Assembly (NCBI RefSeq): GCF_028583425.1
Contig: NC_072801.1
Span: 61,643,766 to 61,707,765 of the forward strand
DNA length: 64,000 bases
Source: Eublepharis macularius
Lineage: Eukaryota > Chordata > Lepidosauria > Squamata > Eublepharidae
Direction of reading: 5' to 3'
Positions within the stretch are counted from its first letter, which is position 1, and each line of letters opens with the position of its first letter. Positions 9,391 through 21,713 of this stretch are shown here, in pieces. A program made the translations under genes and the position numbers. Below the pieces are notes generated by a model. The model was not told where the DNA came from. It saw only the letters and a program-made list of their open reading frames with translations, and made no database searches.

Positions 9391-12100
9391 GAATGCAAAG
9401 AGTATGCCTTCTTACTGGAAATCCTTAGGATACATACACAAAGGGGAGAGGGAGATGCCTGGTCTGGCAAATGTGATCAGGATAAGGAAAGCAGCAAGTA
9501 TCAATCAGGCAGCAGCGAGGGTGGAAGTATGATAGCCTTAGTAATGGGTTGGGATCTGTTGTCCTTTTTTTGCATTTTTCAATGCATCTGCAGAAATGGA
9601 AACAGAAGGGCCATGTTTCCCATGCTCTTTCCTCCCATCGGAAATCTTGATGCAGGAGTGGCTATTTTCCTTTCGAAACTTCCCCTTTCTACAAAACAGA
9701 GGGGGACACTAAACGAGGCCAAATTCGTAGAGTATCTGTGGAAGTTGTAAGCAAGAATGCTGACTTTTTCCAGTGGCTGCTGCAGCTGTGCTTTAACATC
9801 AGAGTTATGTGAATGTGATAGTGCTGAGAAAAAGCCCCACAGCCTGATTTTTACACATTGAGCTGCTATGTACAAGACAAGCAGAGTTATTTTTTGCCTG
9901 GTCAACTGCTTGCAGAATTGGGGCAGGGGGTGTGAGGTTGTAAAAGGAAATGCCAAGCAGGCCAGATTTGGCCCACAGACTTGAAGCTCCGCTACTCACA
10001 GTGTCCAAAATTGCACAGAAAGAGAGGTTAAAAATCTGTATATTGAAAGGCAGTGGGTTTGGACATGCTGGGTTGACAAGAATCCTAATTTCTTGTGCCT
10101 CCTCCAGGTGGATGATTGTCAAAAGCTTCCATTCAAAATGTTCTAGGTTTTTTTTAAATAAACGAAGGGAATTTTTCTACTGTCAATAACGATTCAATCC
10201 AGTGCACTAAAAGCAGATTGATGCATGAGAATATAACAAAGAATCATAAGGACCTTATAGAATTCATAGGCTAAAGTTGTTTATGAATTAATATAAGAGA
10301 AAATAATACAGATGGTGAAGATGTTCTTGAACTTGAAAGCAAAAGCTTGGGGTCTGAAAAAGAAACCAAGTTCCATCCCCCCTCATGTTTTCTCAAGGAT
10401 CACCTTTTGCGTGAATAGCTTCCTGTGCTGTTAAGTTTTGCAGGAAGGCAAAAGAAAAGGGGGGGGGGAGAATACAGCAATTAACCCTGTTCCTGGCATG
10501 AAGATGCAGCAATGAGGAACACTTCAACAGTGCACTCCAGAGTGCCTTGCATCTCTTAAAGACACAGGAGCCTGTCCAATGCAAATGGTGGCAAAACCTC
10601 ATTTTCTCAGGTGTCTGTTGCACTGCCTACAGAATTCATATATACTCCTGAGAAGATCCCTTAGATGAAGTCAGTATCACCTTTGCATGATTCAGATTCA
10701 GACAGTATCACCTCACACATTGCTTGGCTTTGGGGTATAAACTGTATCTATGATGCTGGATCCATATAACATGGCTCATTCATGCAGAAAAATGATTTGA
10801 CCCCATAGTCATCAAAGGATGAACCTGCATGTGCAAATCGGGAAAGGACTGGCGGCTCTCATGAGTGTATGTGCTCCTGTTTTCATGAACTGAAGAGGTT
10901 CTGGGCAGGAGAAAACCTACACAGGAGTTGGAGTGGAGTTGGCAGGGCTATCTCTACGACAGGCCCCTGGCCATTAAGATTGCATAGGATAGAAAATTCT
11001 ACAAAACACAAGATGCAACTGGCAAGATTTCTTTTCCCATGCGACTTTGGAAGGTAATGGGCAGTTTGTCCTGAGTCTAGATCTTACACCATTGTTAAAT
11101 GCACACTTTTGCTAGAAACCAGAAAGAGCTGAAAGTGGTAGGGAAAATATAGTCTGGTTTTTATTGAGTTCAGTACATCAATCATCTTTTTGTTTTTGTC
11201 AGGGTTCTTGTGCTGTTCCCCAGCAAACATTCAACAGGTAAAGTTTTCACCATCACTGCATTTCCATGCCAAGAAACGCTGTGCCTGTTTAACTTCCATG
11301 CAGTATTACAGGCTCAAGAACCCTGCCAAAAAAAAAAAAAAGCTGGCACCTCCTATTGTGTGCGTATGTACATGGAGCTTCAAGCATTTTGGTACTGAGA
11401 ATGGGTTTTTTTTAAAGAACCTTATTTCCTTCATGCACAGACAAAAAACACCCTTTGGGGTGAAAGTCTTTTAAGGGCTAAACGCCATCATAGTCATTTA
11501 CACACACTAAAGAGACTCGTATAAGGGACATCTTATTTGGATTACATTTGCAGGGAGTGTTTGGGCTATATTATTCCCCAAGCCAAAATGTTCCTTTTTT
11601 ATAGCAATGAAAATGTTAAAAATGATCTCTACCACAGCAAGGGAGGAGGAATGGGAACATGCTGGTGGTGCGACAAGAGTTGTATTTGCACACACACAAA
11701 CTTGTCTTGGTAGCAGTGGAGAATCTGATTCTCAACAAACAGTTCAGAAGTTAAAACAGAGAGTGTAACTTTTAAAATGGGGGGGGAATAAGAGCCTGCC
11801 GCTGTGAGGAAGGCAGAGCACATAATCAAGGAGGCAAAGCTGAGGTGCTGGTTTGGGGAGGGGGCGCTGCCGATTCTATTTTCTTAGTCTGCATCCTAGA
11901 ATTTTGGGGTGAATGGGGTTTAGGGGACAAGGGGAATCTAAGGGGAGGGGGAGGGGTTTAATTAACCAACAAAGGAACCTGTTTTTTAATTAATTACAAG
12001 AAATGGTTATTAATGATTATTAATTATGATGATTAATAAAATGTCCCAACCCCAGCTCTCCTTTTTGCCATGGAGAAGGGATGAGCTGAAAAAATTCCAT
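9391..12100. other. Intergenic, nothing recognised
   Basis: There is no exon-like frame or named repeat. The section near 11930-12060 is very AT-rich with repeated ttaat motifs and leads into the AATAAA at 12135. Short G and A homopolymers occur (for example near 10459 and 11328). Confidence 0.45.
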
Positions 12101-12134
12101 TATTTACTCTGTACTATAATGTAAATAAGACTTC

Positions 12135-12140
12135 AATAAA
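12135..12140 (+). promoter_or_regulatory. Candidate distal polyadenylation signal
   Basis: AATAAA lies in a tract resembling a transcript end (a TAATTAATTA-rich upstream region and attatttactctgtactata just before). It is on the CACNG7 strand, 8.8 kb after its stop, with no other gene between. It may be a distal CACNG7 end or a chance hexamer. Confidence 0.3.
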
Positions 12141-12439
12141 CTTTATTTCAAACAAAAATGTCACTTTGTCATGACCATGGAATCCCCTATGAACGGGCTC
12201 AAGGGTTAGAAGGATAGCCAGGATTTCTGGGCCCAGAGACATCCTTCCATACTGATGGGTGCCAGAATCTGGCCTAGAATCTACTCCCTCTGATCTACAA
12301 GGGTAGACTATAATTCAGATTGGCAAGAAAGTCACTCTGCAGGTGTTCAGAGGCACTCGTCTTTATTATTGCTTCCTGTTTTCCAGGGCTTTGGAATTAC
12401 ATTAAAAACTGGTAGAACTCTGGTTGTCTGAGAAGAGTA

Positions 12440-13790
12440 AGAAAGATCCTGGAAGAGGCAGGGAGATGTCCAGATCTCTGGGGTTGCCAGGAGCTTTCAT
12501 GAAGAGGGGAGTGGGTATCTGATGGGACTAGAGGTACATGTGGGAGGAAGGATGGGAGATAGGGTTGCTGGGTAATTGAGGAGAGGAGGAGAAGGATGGG
12601 AGCCAGGACTCTAGTTTTTTCCCCTTTTTTTGTGTGTGCATGGACATCTCTCTGACTCAATTTCTTCAGCACCATGAGAAATCACTTTGGAGAGCAGAAA
12701 TGGAGAGCAAACCAATGAGCTACCAATTCTGAGAAAGAAAAGGAGGGCCTAGCGACAATAGCAAAATACAGAAGGGGTTAATGGTTACCATGACAACAAG
12801 CTGGAATGTGGTACCTTGGATGCACACGTGGTAGCTGAGGAACTGGCAGAAACTGTGCCGCATAGAGGAGCTGGGAGGAAATATGGGGGGGGGGATCTGG
12901 AAGGATGCAGTTTGTGGGTAAAGAGCGAGGATGCTTTTGATGTGAGGAAGGGGGAAGAGAAAAGCCTGAGATGGATGGTTAGGAAGAACAGGAGGGAAAA
13001 GAGACGCACAGTGGGAGATGGGTGGCAGCTGATGGAGGCAAAAGTGGCAGAGGATTTTGGAGGAAAGTTGGGCTTGGGGGTGGATTTGGAGAAACCAGTT
13101 AAACAGAAGGAGGCAAGAATGAAAAGAGAAACAAAAACGCCCACTGAGTAGGTAGCAACAACCACAGTCCAAATTAATAAGAGGTGAGGATAAAGTGAAG
13201 CAAGAGGGGAAGAGGAGAAGGCAGAGAGAGAGGAGAAAACAAGCAGACGCAGCTGCGGAAAAGAAAAATGCAAAAAGAAAAATGCGGCAGGGAGAATGGG
13301 AGGAACGCAGGGAGAGAAAAGTCTGAGAGATGACAGAGTGGGGGAGGGAGGGGGAAGGGTGGTATTTAACAAAAAATCAAGGGCTGAGGGTTCTGCAGGG
13401 AAGAGATTATGGCAAGTAATTTAGAAAAGCTGGAGAGCTGCGAGGAAGAAGCAGCTTTGCAGGGACTGAAGCCTGAACAGGGATAGGGTTGGGCCGCAGG
13501 TTTTGGGAGAGGGAGACAGAATGCAGGCAGCATTCATTGAAAAGAGATGGGGACGTGTAGGGGAACGGATATGGGGGAAGAGATTAGGGAAAGAGGATGT
13601 GGGGGAGGAAATTGGTGAAAATGAAGACAGGAAAAGGAGAAGAAAACTGAATTGTCTGTCTGAAACACAGCAGTTGGAGGGGGTGAAGACTGAGTGGGTG
13701 CTGGGTACAGGCAGACAGTCAGGAGAAGCCAAGGAGCAAGGAGGGCAGGGAGGAGGCTGGCAGGAGGGGAAATGATCAGCACTTGAAGGA
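12440..13790. other. Long purine-rich tract (+ strand)
   Basis: For about 1.3 kb the + strand is dominated by G and A, with many gaggagg, ggggaag and gaagagg runs. The long minus-strand frames here translate as Ser/Pro/Leu/Phe-rich low complexity, as expected from a polypyrimidine strand, and are not genes. No repeat family is recognised. Confidence 0.6.
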
Positions 13791-14106
13791 GGGACTGAAC
13801 AGTTCCCACCAACTGCAAGCTAGCTGCCTGAATCACCTTGCCTTGTGCCCACGTGCACTGCCTTTTTACCACTCGGGGCCAAAGTAGACAGCATGTCCAC
13901 TATGAGGATGATGCCACCATTTTAAAGTGGATTTAAAGTGCTGTAAGGGACCGATACTGATTAGGCCTTCAGCATAGTGCTCTTGTCCTTCCCCCTGCAG
14001 CTTTTCAAGGGCCAAAACAGCTGTAGAGGATGGGTGAAGCCTTTAGGGAACCTGATAAGGTTTGGGGAGGGAGGACTAATTTTTAAAATGGCAGTGGGAC
14101 TGGCCT

Positions 14107-14349
14107 TAGGGTTGCCGTTCCCACCACCACTCACCTGGCTGGTGGGGGCGGGGGCAGGTGTGCGCTTCCGGGGCAGTGCAACAATGGCCTTGTGATGACC
14201 CAGTGCGAACTGGGTGCATGCTCCTGGACCTGCGCGATGATGTCGTTTCCTTGAATTGATGTCATCATGCAGGTCAGGAGCATGTGCAAAAAAAGTGAGT
14301 GCTGGATCCTCCCCTTCTGCTGGGAGGGTAAGAGGACCTGGCAAACCTA
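14107..14349. mobile_element. hAT-like MITE, TAGGGTTGCC family (GC-rich subtype)
   Basis: The left end is tagggttgccg and the right end ctggcaaaccta. Its interior resembles the copy at 21018-21307. A clear 8-bp duplication is not seen, consistent with age or an end change. Confidence 0.6.
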
Positions 14350-14427
14350 GCTAAAATGCTCAGAAGTTCAGCAAGACCAGGACAAGGGGGAAATAACTAT
14401 CCTATATGGTGCAGGTGATAACCTTCC

Positions 14428-14660
14428 TACATGGTTGCCTGGGAAATTCTTGGAGATTTGGGGGGTGGAGCCTGGAAAGGATGGGGTTTGGGGAGGGAAA
14501 GGACCTCTGTGGGGTATAAGTCCATAAAGTCCACTCTCCAAAGCAGCCATTTTTGTCTAGGGAAACTGATCCCTATTAGTTGGACATCAGTTGTAATTCC
14601 TGACATCTCCAGCTACCACCTGGAGGTTGGCTACCACCTACCTGGAGGTTGGCTACCAAG
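14428..14660. mobile_element. hAT-like MITE, TAGGGTTGCC family, old copy
   Basis: The body (cctgggaaattcttggagat, tggggtttggggaggga, cacctggaggttggctacca) matches this family. Its ends are diverged, and a local tandem duplication of ctacctggaggttgg is seen near 14620-14655. Confidence 0.6.
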
Positions 14661-15503
14661 AGGCCATAAATTAAGTAGATGGCTGTAGTAAGAAACAGGG
14701 AGGAGGAGAGTTTCAGAAGCTGAGGAATAGGGGGAAAGACTGGTTGGGAGACAATAAAGGAGGAAGAGAGCCCCTTGCCCCAAAAGAATTCAGAAAAGGA
14801 GAGATGTTGGGCCGAGCGGCAAAGGAAATAGAGCAGAGAAGAGGTTGAGGTTGGTGCTGAGAGATCCAAAATCATGGCTACACTAATACAATCTAATTAA
14901 AATGTGTCAAGGCCCATAGTGTGCACAAAAATAAAAAAGCAACCTTCTCTGGCTTTGATCTCCATGCCAAACGCATACAGGTCTTATACACCATCATGGC
15001 TTCCTTTCAACAATCCTGGTGATTGTAGTTTGGTGCCAAGGATTCTTTTAGAGGTTTTACAGGGCTACAGTTCCTAGGTTTCCCTGGGAAGCAGAAATGA
15101 CCAGTACACCTGTTTACATATGTAACATGTATGAGCTTAAAGTAAGATGGACATGACAGGGATAAAAGTTTCATAGGAAGCAGAGCAAGAAAAGGCACCA
15201 GAAGAACGCTGGAAATACAATGTCTTGCGTACAGAGAAGGCAGAAAAAGACACAGAATACCTGCAAGGGGCAGCGGGTCTGACAGATAGATGGCAGCGTG
15301 GGATCCTTCTTTCCTCTTTTCTGTCCTTCCTGCATGTCTCCAGATTGGTATTCTTAGGCTACTTCCTGCTTCCTGCCTCTTCCTGGAAGTCCCTCCTCCC
15401 TGTTTACTGAGGTAGTTAGTATCTCTTCTGTTTCTCTCCTTTCGGTCAAAGTTGTAGTTCCTGAATGAACTCTCTTCATTCACTCCTTAATCAGACTCAA
15501 GAT

Positions 15504-15936
15504 CAGGGGTCATTTTGTAGAAAAAGAGCTGGAGGAACTCATTAGCATAACTCATTAGCATATGCCATGCCTCTTGCCATCACCGGAAGTGTGTCATTAG
15601 TATAACTGACTTGCATATGCCACACCCTGACATCACCTGTTCTGGCTGTTTTGGACTCAATCCTGGCCATTCAGGGCCAAAATTGGGCCCAAAATGGCAA
15701 AAGGGGGCTGAAAATGGCTGAAAAGGGGCCCAAAATGGTCAGGATCGGGCCACTGATGAGTGGGAGAGTGATCCACCACCCATCAGAGGCCCGATCCGGG
15801 CCATTTTGGCTCCAATCCAGGCCAAAACGGGCCCAAAATGGCCAATAGTCAGGTGGGCAGGGCCACCTGACATGTGACCTCTTTGGGGAACTGCCGGAAC
15901 TGCGTTCTTGTGCGTTCCCCTTCGAAATGAGCCCTG
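15504..15936. mobile_element. hAT-type element, 433 bp (CAGGGGTCATTTT ends)
   Basis: It is flanked by a perfect 8-bp duplication, ctcaagat, at 15496-15503 and 15937-15944. Ends are caggggtcatttt and, in reverse complement, cagggctcatttcgaa. The interior repeats ggcccaaaatggc-like motifs in both orientations. It has no coding capacity. Elements at 47019 and 63461 have comparable CAGGGCTTTTTTT ends. Confidence 0.85.
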
Positions 15937-16139
15937 CTCAAGATCATTCCTAAGATATACCAGAGCCTACAAAGAAAGCTGATTAAAAACATAGTAATAG
16001 GCTAGAAAAGATTTTCATGTCAAGCAGCAAAGCACAACCACAGGACAGGTACCAGGAGCAGGAAACAAAGAGGACCTACAGGCAAGTTTGTGTAGGATGA
16101 AAAGGAAGATAAAGAGCCCTATATACACTTGGTCTAAGT

Positions 16140-16256
16140 GCATCCCACTTCTGATGTGACAACCTTTGAAGAAGGGAGCCTTGACTCGTGAAGGCTTGTT
16201 GTACCCTGAAAATCTTGTTGGTCTTTAAAGTGTTGTTGGACTTGAATCTTGTTGCT
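16140..16256 (+). mobile_element. Penelope-like repeat fragment (third, diverged variety)
   Basis: The sequence gaagaagggagccttgactc, then gtgaaggctt and aaaatcttgttggtctttaa, parallels the layout of family A (stem, GAAA-like, then ggtctttaaagtg). The hammerhead-like core is degraded here. Assignment rests on similarity of layout only. Confidence 0.4.
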
Positions 16257-16868
16257 CAGTTAAGAGCCTAGGAGTTATACCGGACCCAGCATTACTGCTG
16301 AAGAAACAAGTTAATGCATCTGCAAAAAAGCTATTTACCACCTTAGGTTAGCCTGGAAAACAGACCTCTACCTGGAGCTGGACAATCTGGCCCCATGAAT
16401 CCGTTTAGTGCACTCTACATAGGTCTTTCCTTGAAATCAACTTGGAGACTCCTGTGGGTGCAGAATACCATAACTAGATTATTATTGGGAGCTATTGGAG
16501 CATGCATATTACACCCCTTCTGCAGCCACTCCATTGGCTGACTAGTTACTGAGCTCAATTCAAGGTACTGGCTATCACATAAGAAGCCCTTCATAGCCTT
16601 AGACCCTCCTATCTGCAAGGTCGCCTCTCCACCTGTGTCCCACCATGACAACTTCACTCACCTCAGCGGAGCCTTACTACAAGTGCCACCCTGTAAATGA
16701 GCAAGTTCAACAACTGCCTGTACATGTGCATTCTCTGCAGTGGCCCCCACCTGGTGGAATGGCCTGCCTGAGGAGGTCTGATTGGCTCCTGTGCTCCTGG
16801 CATTCCACAAACTACGTAAAAATAAATTGTTCAGGAGGGCATTTTTATAAAGGAAATACAGCTACATC

Positions 16869-17097
16869 TAGGGTTCCCAGCTCCAAGTTGGGAAATTCCT
16901 GAAGATCTAGGGGGTGAAATCTGGAGAAACCTGGAGAAAGTGGGGTTTGGTGATGGAAACGAACTTGGGATGGCATAATTCCATAGAGTCCACCCCCCAC
17001 AGTAGCCATTTTCTCCAGTTGAACTGATCTCTGTGGCCTGGAGACCAGTTGTAACTTCGGGAGATCTCCAGCCACTACCTGGAGGCTGGCAATCCTA
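16869..17097. mobile_element. hAT MITE, TAGGGTTGCC family, 229 bp
   Basis: It is flanked by a perfect 8-bp duplication, gctacatc (16861-16868, 17098-17105). Ends are tagggttcccagctcc and ggctggcaatccta. It is inserted in an L2 LINE. Confidence 0.85.
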
Positions 17098-17414
17098 GCT
17101 ACATCATAACAGATCACTCCAGGAATGAGCATTGTGTTTCTACTTATGTAATACCATGTTATGCATGGTTTAATATGACATGTTTAATACTTATACATTG
17201 TCTAATTGACAGCTTTATTTCAAATGTCTGCAATCCACCTAACACCTCCAAACGTTTGCTTGTTTATTTTGGTTTTGTTTCTTTATGTGAACCTTTGCTT
17301 GTTTGCTATAATAAAATATTTTTTAAAAAAATCCTAACACTATCATGTTGCTTATTAGATGTATCATCCTCTTGACTGCATTGATTTATGTTGTGTAATC
17401 CGCCTTGAGTCTCA

Positions 17415-17628
17415 GAGCAGAACCACAAGTGACAAAAGGCACAGATTGGACACTTGTCAGCTTCCCTCAAGTTTTGATGGGAAATGTAGGCAGCTTGGCG
17501 GAATGTTGGACAAGTGACAGCAGTCAGAGAGCGAAGCTGCGAGACCAGGACACCTACATTTCCCATCAAAACTTGAGAGAAGCTGACAAGTGTCCAATCT
17601 GTGCCTTTTGTCACTTGTAGTTCTGCTC
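17415..17628. mobile_element. Palindromic MITE (GAGCAGAAC ends), TCA duplication
   Basis: This is a 214-bp long inverted repeat; ends are gagcagaaccacaagtgac and its complement, flanked by tca (17412-17414, 17629-17631). The interior shares cacttgtcagcttccctcaa and tgatgggaaatgtaggc with the copy at 53865-54066. It is inserted in the 3' UTR of an L2 LINE. Confidence 0.8.
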
Positions 17629-17669
17629 TCAGTGAGCAAGGCAAGTTACAAATAGCATAAAAGAAAACA

Positions 17670-20045
17670 AACAAATTCAGGAAGAGGCAGAGAGCAGAGG
17701 CAGAGAGCTGAAGAGCCGCAGGATACGTTTACACAGGGGCCCTTTAAGGACTTTTCAGAAAAACCCATTTAAAATGTGCTTATCTGGTCTCTAAATCAAC
17801 TGATGGCTACACAGGAAGAATGGCTTACCATTGCATTTCAACATTTCTGCACTTTACAGTGCAAATATGATGGTGTTGCCTTTGACTGAAAGGACTAGAA
17901 ACTTGAAGTTGGAATGGAAGGACATTGAAGAGAAGGTGGAGGACTGACAGAATGTGGTAGACAGAATAAGAAGAGCAACAATCAGGCCCCTCTATTGCAG
18001 AGGGAAGACCATACAGCTTCCCTATTAAGAAGTTTCAGCGTGCACAGATTTTGGTAGCCCTTTGCTCTTATTTATTAATTTAAAATATTTATGTGCTCGC
18101 ATCTCTCCTGACAGCTCTTATATGGGGGGGGGGGACTCCAGAAGCCACAGCACATTTAGTATTCATAGATTGTATAGGGTTTTTATATTTTAGCAGTTCT
18201 GTCCATATAGGAAAGGGAAAAACTGATGCTGGACGGAGTAGTTTTATTGTTGTCATAAGCTAAGTTGCAGAAGAAATATGGTCTTAAGACAATGCAAACT
18301 TCACACAAGAATGATGGATCACAGTTGAGGCATTCAATGTTGTGATGGGATGAATCAACAGGTTCTCTTTATTGTCATATATTACTATCTACACTGTTTT
18401 CCCTCTGACACAACGCTTCCATCTAGGGAAATACAGCATGCCAAAGCTGATGAGCCCTGACATTCAAACCAGGTTCTAGGATTCCAGTTAAGCCCCGGGT
18501 GAGAGAGGGGGAGGGGAGACAGGGAGTTCTCCATCGTGACAGTATCAGAGTCCCTTCCAGGCCTAGACTTCTGGGGGAGAAGTGGTGGAGTTCTTAGTGC
18601 TGGCATTTGCTGAACAGAGATACAGCATTCTGTGTTGGCATGACAACCAGAGCAGGCGGGAAGGACAGGGAGGCAGCAGCCAAGAGAGGCTTGCTTCCTG
18701 GCTGTGTCTGGAGCCCACACGCATCAACATATGCCGAAAGAACAGGGGCAATCCACAGTGTGCAGCAATCCCCAGCTCAAACCAGCGCACCACATTCAAC
18801 AATAGGGCAGTGCTTATTTATGCACGGAGGTCCCTGATGCTACGCAATGCGGCAATAGCACAAAGCACAACTTCAATAAGCAACGGCAATAGCAATAAGC
18901 AACACAATAGGCCATGACAATGCAGTTTGCACCAGTGCATCACACAGTGCTCACTGCATATCGCTATGTGCAGTGAGGCATGAATACAAGGCACAACATT
19001 CTACAACGTGCAACAGTGCTTAAGACACAACCAGTGATAAAGTGCAAAGCGTGCCACACCGCTGCAATTTCCAGTTTGCTGATAATCAGGAATGCTACAG
19101 CAACAAAATGTGACACACAGCACACCACTGATACACTGGTCTGTAGTAACACATGCTGCACCATATAATACAGCAATGGCTGTAAACAGTATACAACCAT
19201 ATGCCCTTCTTGGTATCTAATTGTGCACAATGGTACATAGCACGCAATACAAAATGCACTGTATAGGACAGTACACAATCTGCATCCAGAAAGCAGCGTA
19301 TATACTCTGATGACCAGCATACCTCCCGGGTGAGGATATGCTGATAGCTGCAGGGCTGGTCCTCAGCATCTCCCATGGAACAACATGTGACACAAGTACA
19401 CACACTGTTGTCTGGGGCACAGATCAGGCAGGGTTAACTGCTCCGTGCCCCAGATTCTGCTGCCAGGTGTTCTTCCAATACACAGGCCTTTATTCCACCC
19501 ACTCTCTAAATAATGGTGGACGTTCAATTAGCATACAATAATGACAATGGAGCATAAACTAGAATGACATCTAACTTCCGGTAGAGCATGGAGATGAATG
19601 ACTAAAACTGTGTGTGTAGCATACAGTTGATGATGTTTAGTGTGGGTCCCAGTCATGTGTTCCCAGTTCTCTTGACAGTAGCACACAGTGTTCTCCAGGC
19701 GCCAGGCCTGACTGTAGGATTTTATGGGCTGGGGGTACCTATAGGTCCCTCCATCTCAGCTGTTTCCCCACATCATGGTAATTCCCACCACCACCACATC
19801 GGGGCTTCCTCCTCTACTAGCCTCCCGCCCCCCAGCTCTGCAGCAGAAGAACTTGATTTCTCATACTCCTTTAGGTCCATTGGCCTAAAAGCAGTCATGA
19901 TTCTTCTTCCTCAAATGCTTCTTTATGAAGCAATTCTCTTGAGCCCTCAACAGGGCGGTGTCCCCATTTCTAGGTGTGAGGGGTGTCTGGGAGGAACATC
20001 AGAGTACACTTGTACTCTTGTACTCTGCTTATTCCAGGTACTTTT
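17670..20045. other. Intergenic, nothing recognised except compositional bias
   Basis: No gene is seen. From about 18840 to 19330 the + strand is rich in CA, GCA and ACA words without a clear repeat period. A G run occurs near 18125. Confidence 0.4.
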
Positions 20046-20049
20046 GGTA

Positions 20050-20282
20050 GCCAGTTTGCTGTAGTGGTTAAGAGCGCAGGACTCTAATCTAGAGAACCGG
20101 GTTTGACTCCTCCCCTTGAAGCCAGCTGGGTGACCTTGGGTCAGTCACAGCTTCTAGCTCTCTCAGCACCATCCACCTCACGGTGTTTTGTTGTGGGGAT
20201 AATAATAGCATACTTTGTAAACCGCTCTGAGTGGGTGTTAAATCATCCTGAAGGGCGGTATATAAATCGAATGTTGTTATCA
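20050..20282 (+). repeat. MIR-like CORE-SINE, tRNA-derived
   Basis: A tRNA-like head (tagtggttaagagcgcagga as box A, gggtttgactcc as box B) is followed by the core ccagctgggtgaccttgggt and a tail ctgaagggcggtatataaat, then an ATC microsatellite (about 20276-20301). Other copies lie at 30187, 31985 (minus), 37508 and 44075 (minus). Confidence 0.8.
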
Positions 20283-21017
20283 TCATCATCATCATCATCA
20301 TAGGGAAATGGGAGGTTAACCCGGGGTCTGTTTCTGGAAGGGCCTTCTGCCAGGTAGTGGGCATCAACATCTGCCTAACCACGCTGACTCCATCCTCACA
20401 TAATCAGTAGCCTTTTAGAGGTTGGTCTTCCCTCTGCTTGAAGGAAACTTTTCTTCTGGATTAGGTGAGTTTATGGGGATAGGGTCAACCAGACCTGGAG
20501 CTGTATCCAGGATAGTTTTGAGAAGCAGTTGTTTCTGGAATATAAGATGTTTAGTGGATTTAATTGAATTAAGTGATCCCAAGTGTACAAGAGATTTCAG
20601 ATTGTACCAAAGTATGCTGGGAGAAAGAAACAAACAGTGGCATTCCCCTATAAAAACCAACAGAGGATTTTGGAATTATTCTGTAGTACAACAAGCTATC
20701 TCAGTGCAAATGCTGTTTCTTTACCCTATAAAATCCTACAGATTTAGAGGTTGGCTCTGCACCAAGTAAATCTCCCCATTTTGTTAAAGGCAGCAGGGCC
20801 TTCTTGGCAATGGCTCCTGTCATACATCTCCCTCTCTCAAAATCAAAGCAGATCCATCAACTCTTGGTGCTTTTAGAAGGAAGGACAAAATGTTCCTTCT
20901 CAGGTAAACTTTTAAGGAATGTTCTTACTACTAGTATTGTGTTTTACTGAATACAAAAGCATGCCACATCACAGCATTTCCAGTTTACCAATACTGAATA
21001 CATTGGCTTGTTAATTG

Positions 21018-21307
21018 TAGGGATCCCAGGTCCCCTGGTGGTGGCAGGAGATCCCCTGCTTCCACCCTCCACCCCCTGCCACCACTTACCTGACCAGCGG
21101 GGTGTGTGGGAGACAGGGGACAGGCCTCCCAGGCACACTCCCAGGGCAGCGCGATGATGCTACTCTCGGGAGTGAGGTCATCGCACTGCCCCCCCAAGAG
21201 CACTCCTACACTTTGCAATTTGGGGCCCAAATTGGCCCACTGCAAAGCGCATGCAAGGAGCAACAAAAAAGTGAGTACTGGGAGGATAAGGGGACCTGGC
21301 AATCCTA
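21018..21307. mobile_element. hAT-like MITE, TAGGGTTGCC family (GC-rich subtype), 290 bp
   Basis: Ends are tagggatcccaggt and acctggcaatccta. The flanks gttaattg and gttcactg agree at 6 of 8 positions, a decayed 8-bp TSD. The interior matches 14107-14349. Confidence 0.7.
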
Positions 21308-21507
21308 GTTCACTGTGATTTTTTTTATTTTACATTTTGAGTTTAGTATAGTATAATCTCACCTGAGAATAGGTGAGGAGCAGTAGCTCAGTGGTAGAGT
21401 ATCTGTCTGGCATGCAGAAGGTCCCAAATTCAATCCCTGACATCTCCAGCCAAAAGGATCAGGTGATGGGTGATGTGAGACTCCTCTGCCCAACACCATG
21501 AAGAGCC

Positions 21508-21674
21508 CCTCCTGAGTAGATACAAATGACCTACATCTTTTCCACACTGTGACACTGAGAGATCTCTGTCTTTTGGTGCTACACCTCTGAAGATGCCAGC
21601 CACAGCTGCTGGCGAAACGTCAGGAACTACAATGCCAAGACCACGGCAATACAGCCCGGAAAACCCCCAACAAC
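21508..21674 (+). mobile_element. Penelope-like repeat, family B, single copy
   Basis: It is flanked by a 14-bp perfect duplication, caccatgaagagcc (21494-21507, 21675-21688), in the host SINE. It contains CTGAAGA (21587-21593) and GAAA (21614-21617) around a GCCAGC/GCTGGC stem, and ends ggcaatacagcccgg with cccaacaac. Confidence 0.75.
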
Positions 21675-21713
21675 CACCATGAAGAGCCTTTACCAGTCTT
21701 AGTAGACAATACT

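Larger units (their letters stand above)
16260..17665 (+). mobile_element. L2-type LINE 3' fragment with two nested MITEs
   Basis: The 5' part corresponds to the C-terminal coding end of L2 reverse transcriptase proteins (for example LGVIPDPALLLKKQV, then tracts resembling LQNAAARL...LHWLP in altered form) and contains stops. The 3' UTR ends gtgtaatccgccttgagtct and, after an insertion, gagcaaggc...caaata, the L2 3' signature. It is interrupted by a hAT MITE (16869-17097) and a TNA-TSD MITE (17415-17628), so the LINE is older than both. Confidence 0.65.

Noticed and set aside
12785-13372. 195-aa minus-strand open frame (and neighbours at 12720-13172, 13421-13872)
   Set aside because: The translation is Ser/Pro/Phe/Leu-rich low complexity, as expected on the pyrimidine strand of a purine tract; no domain or splice context.
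21366-21440. A tRNA gene
   Set aside because: Box A and box B are present, but there is no complete cloverleaf and the sequence continues into a SINE body found again elsewhere in the window.
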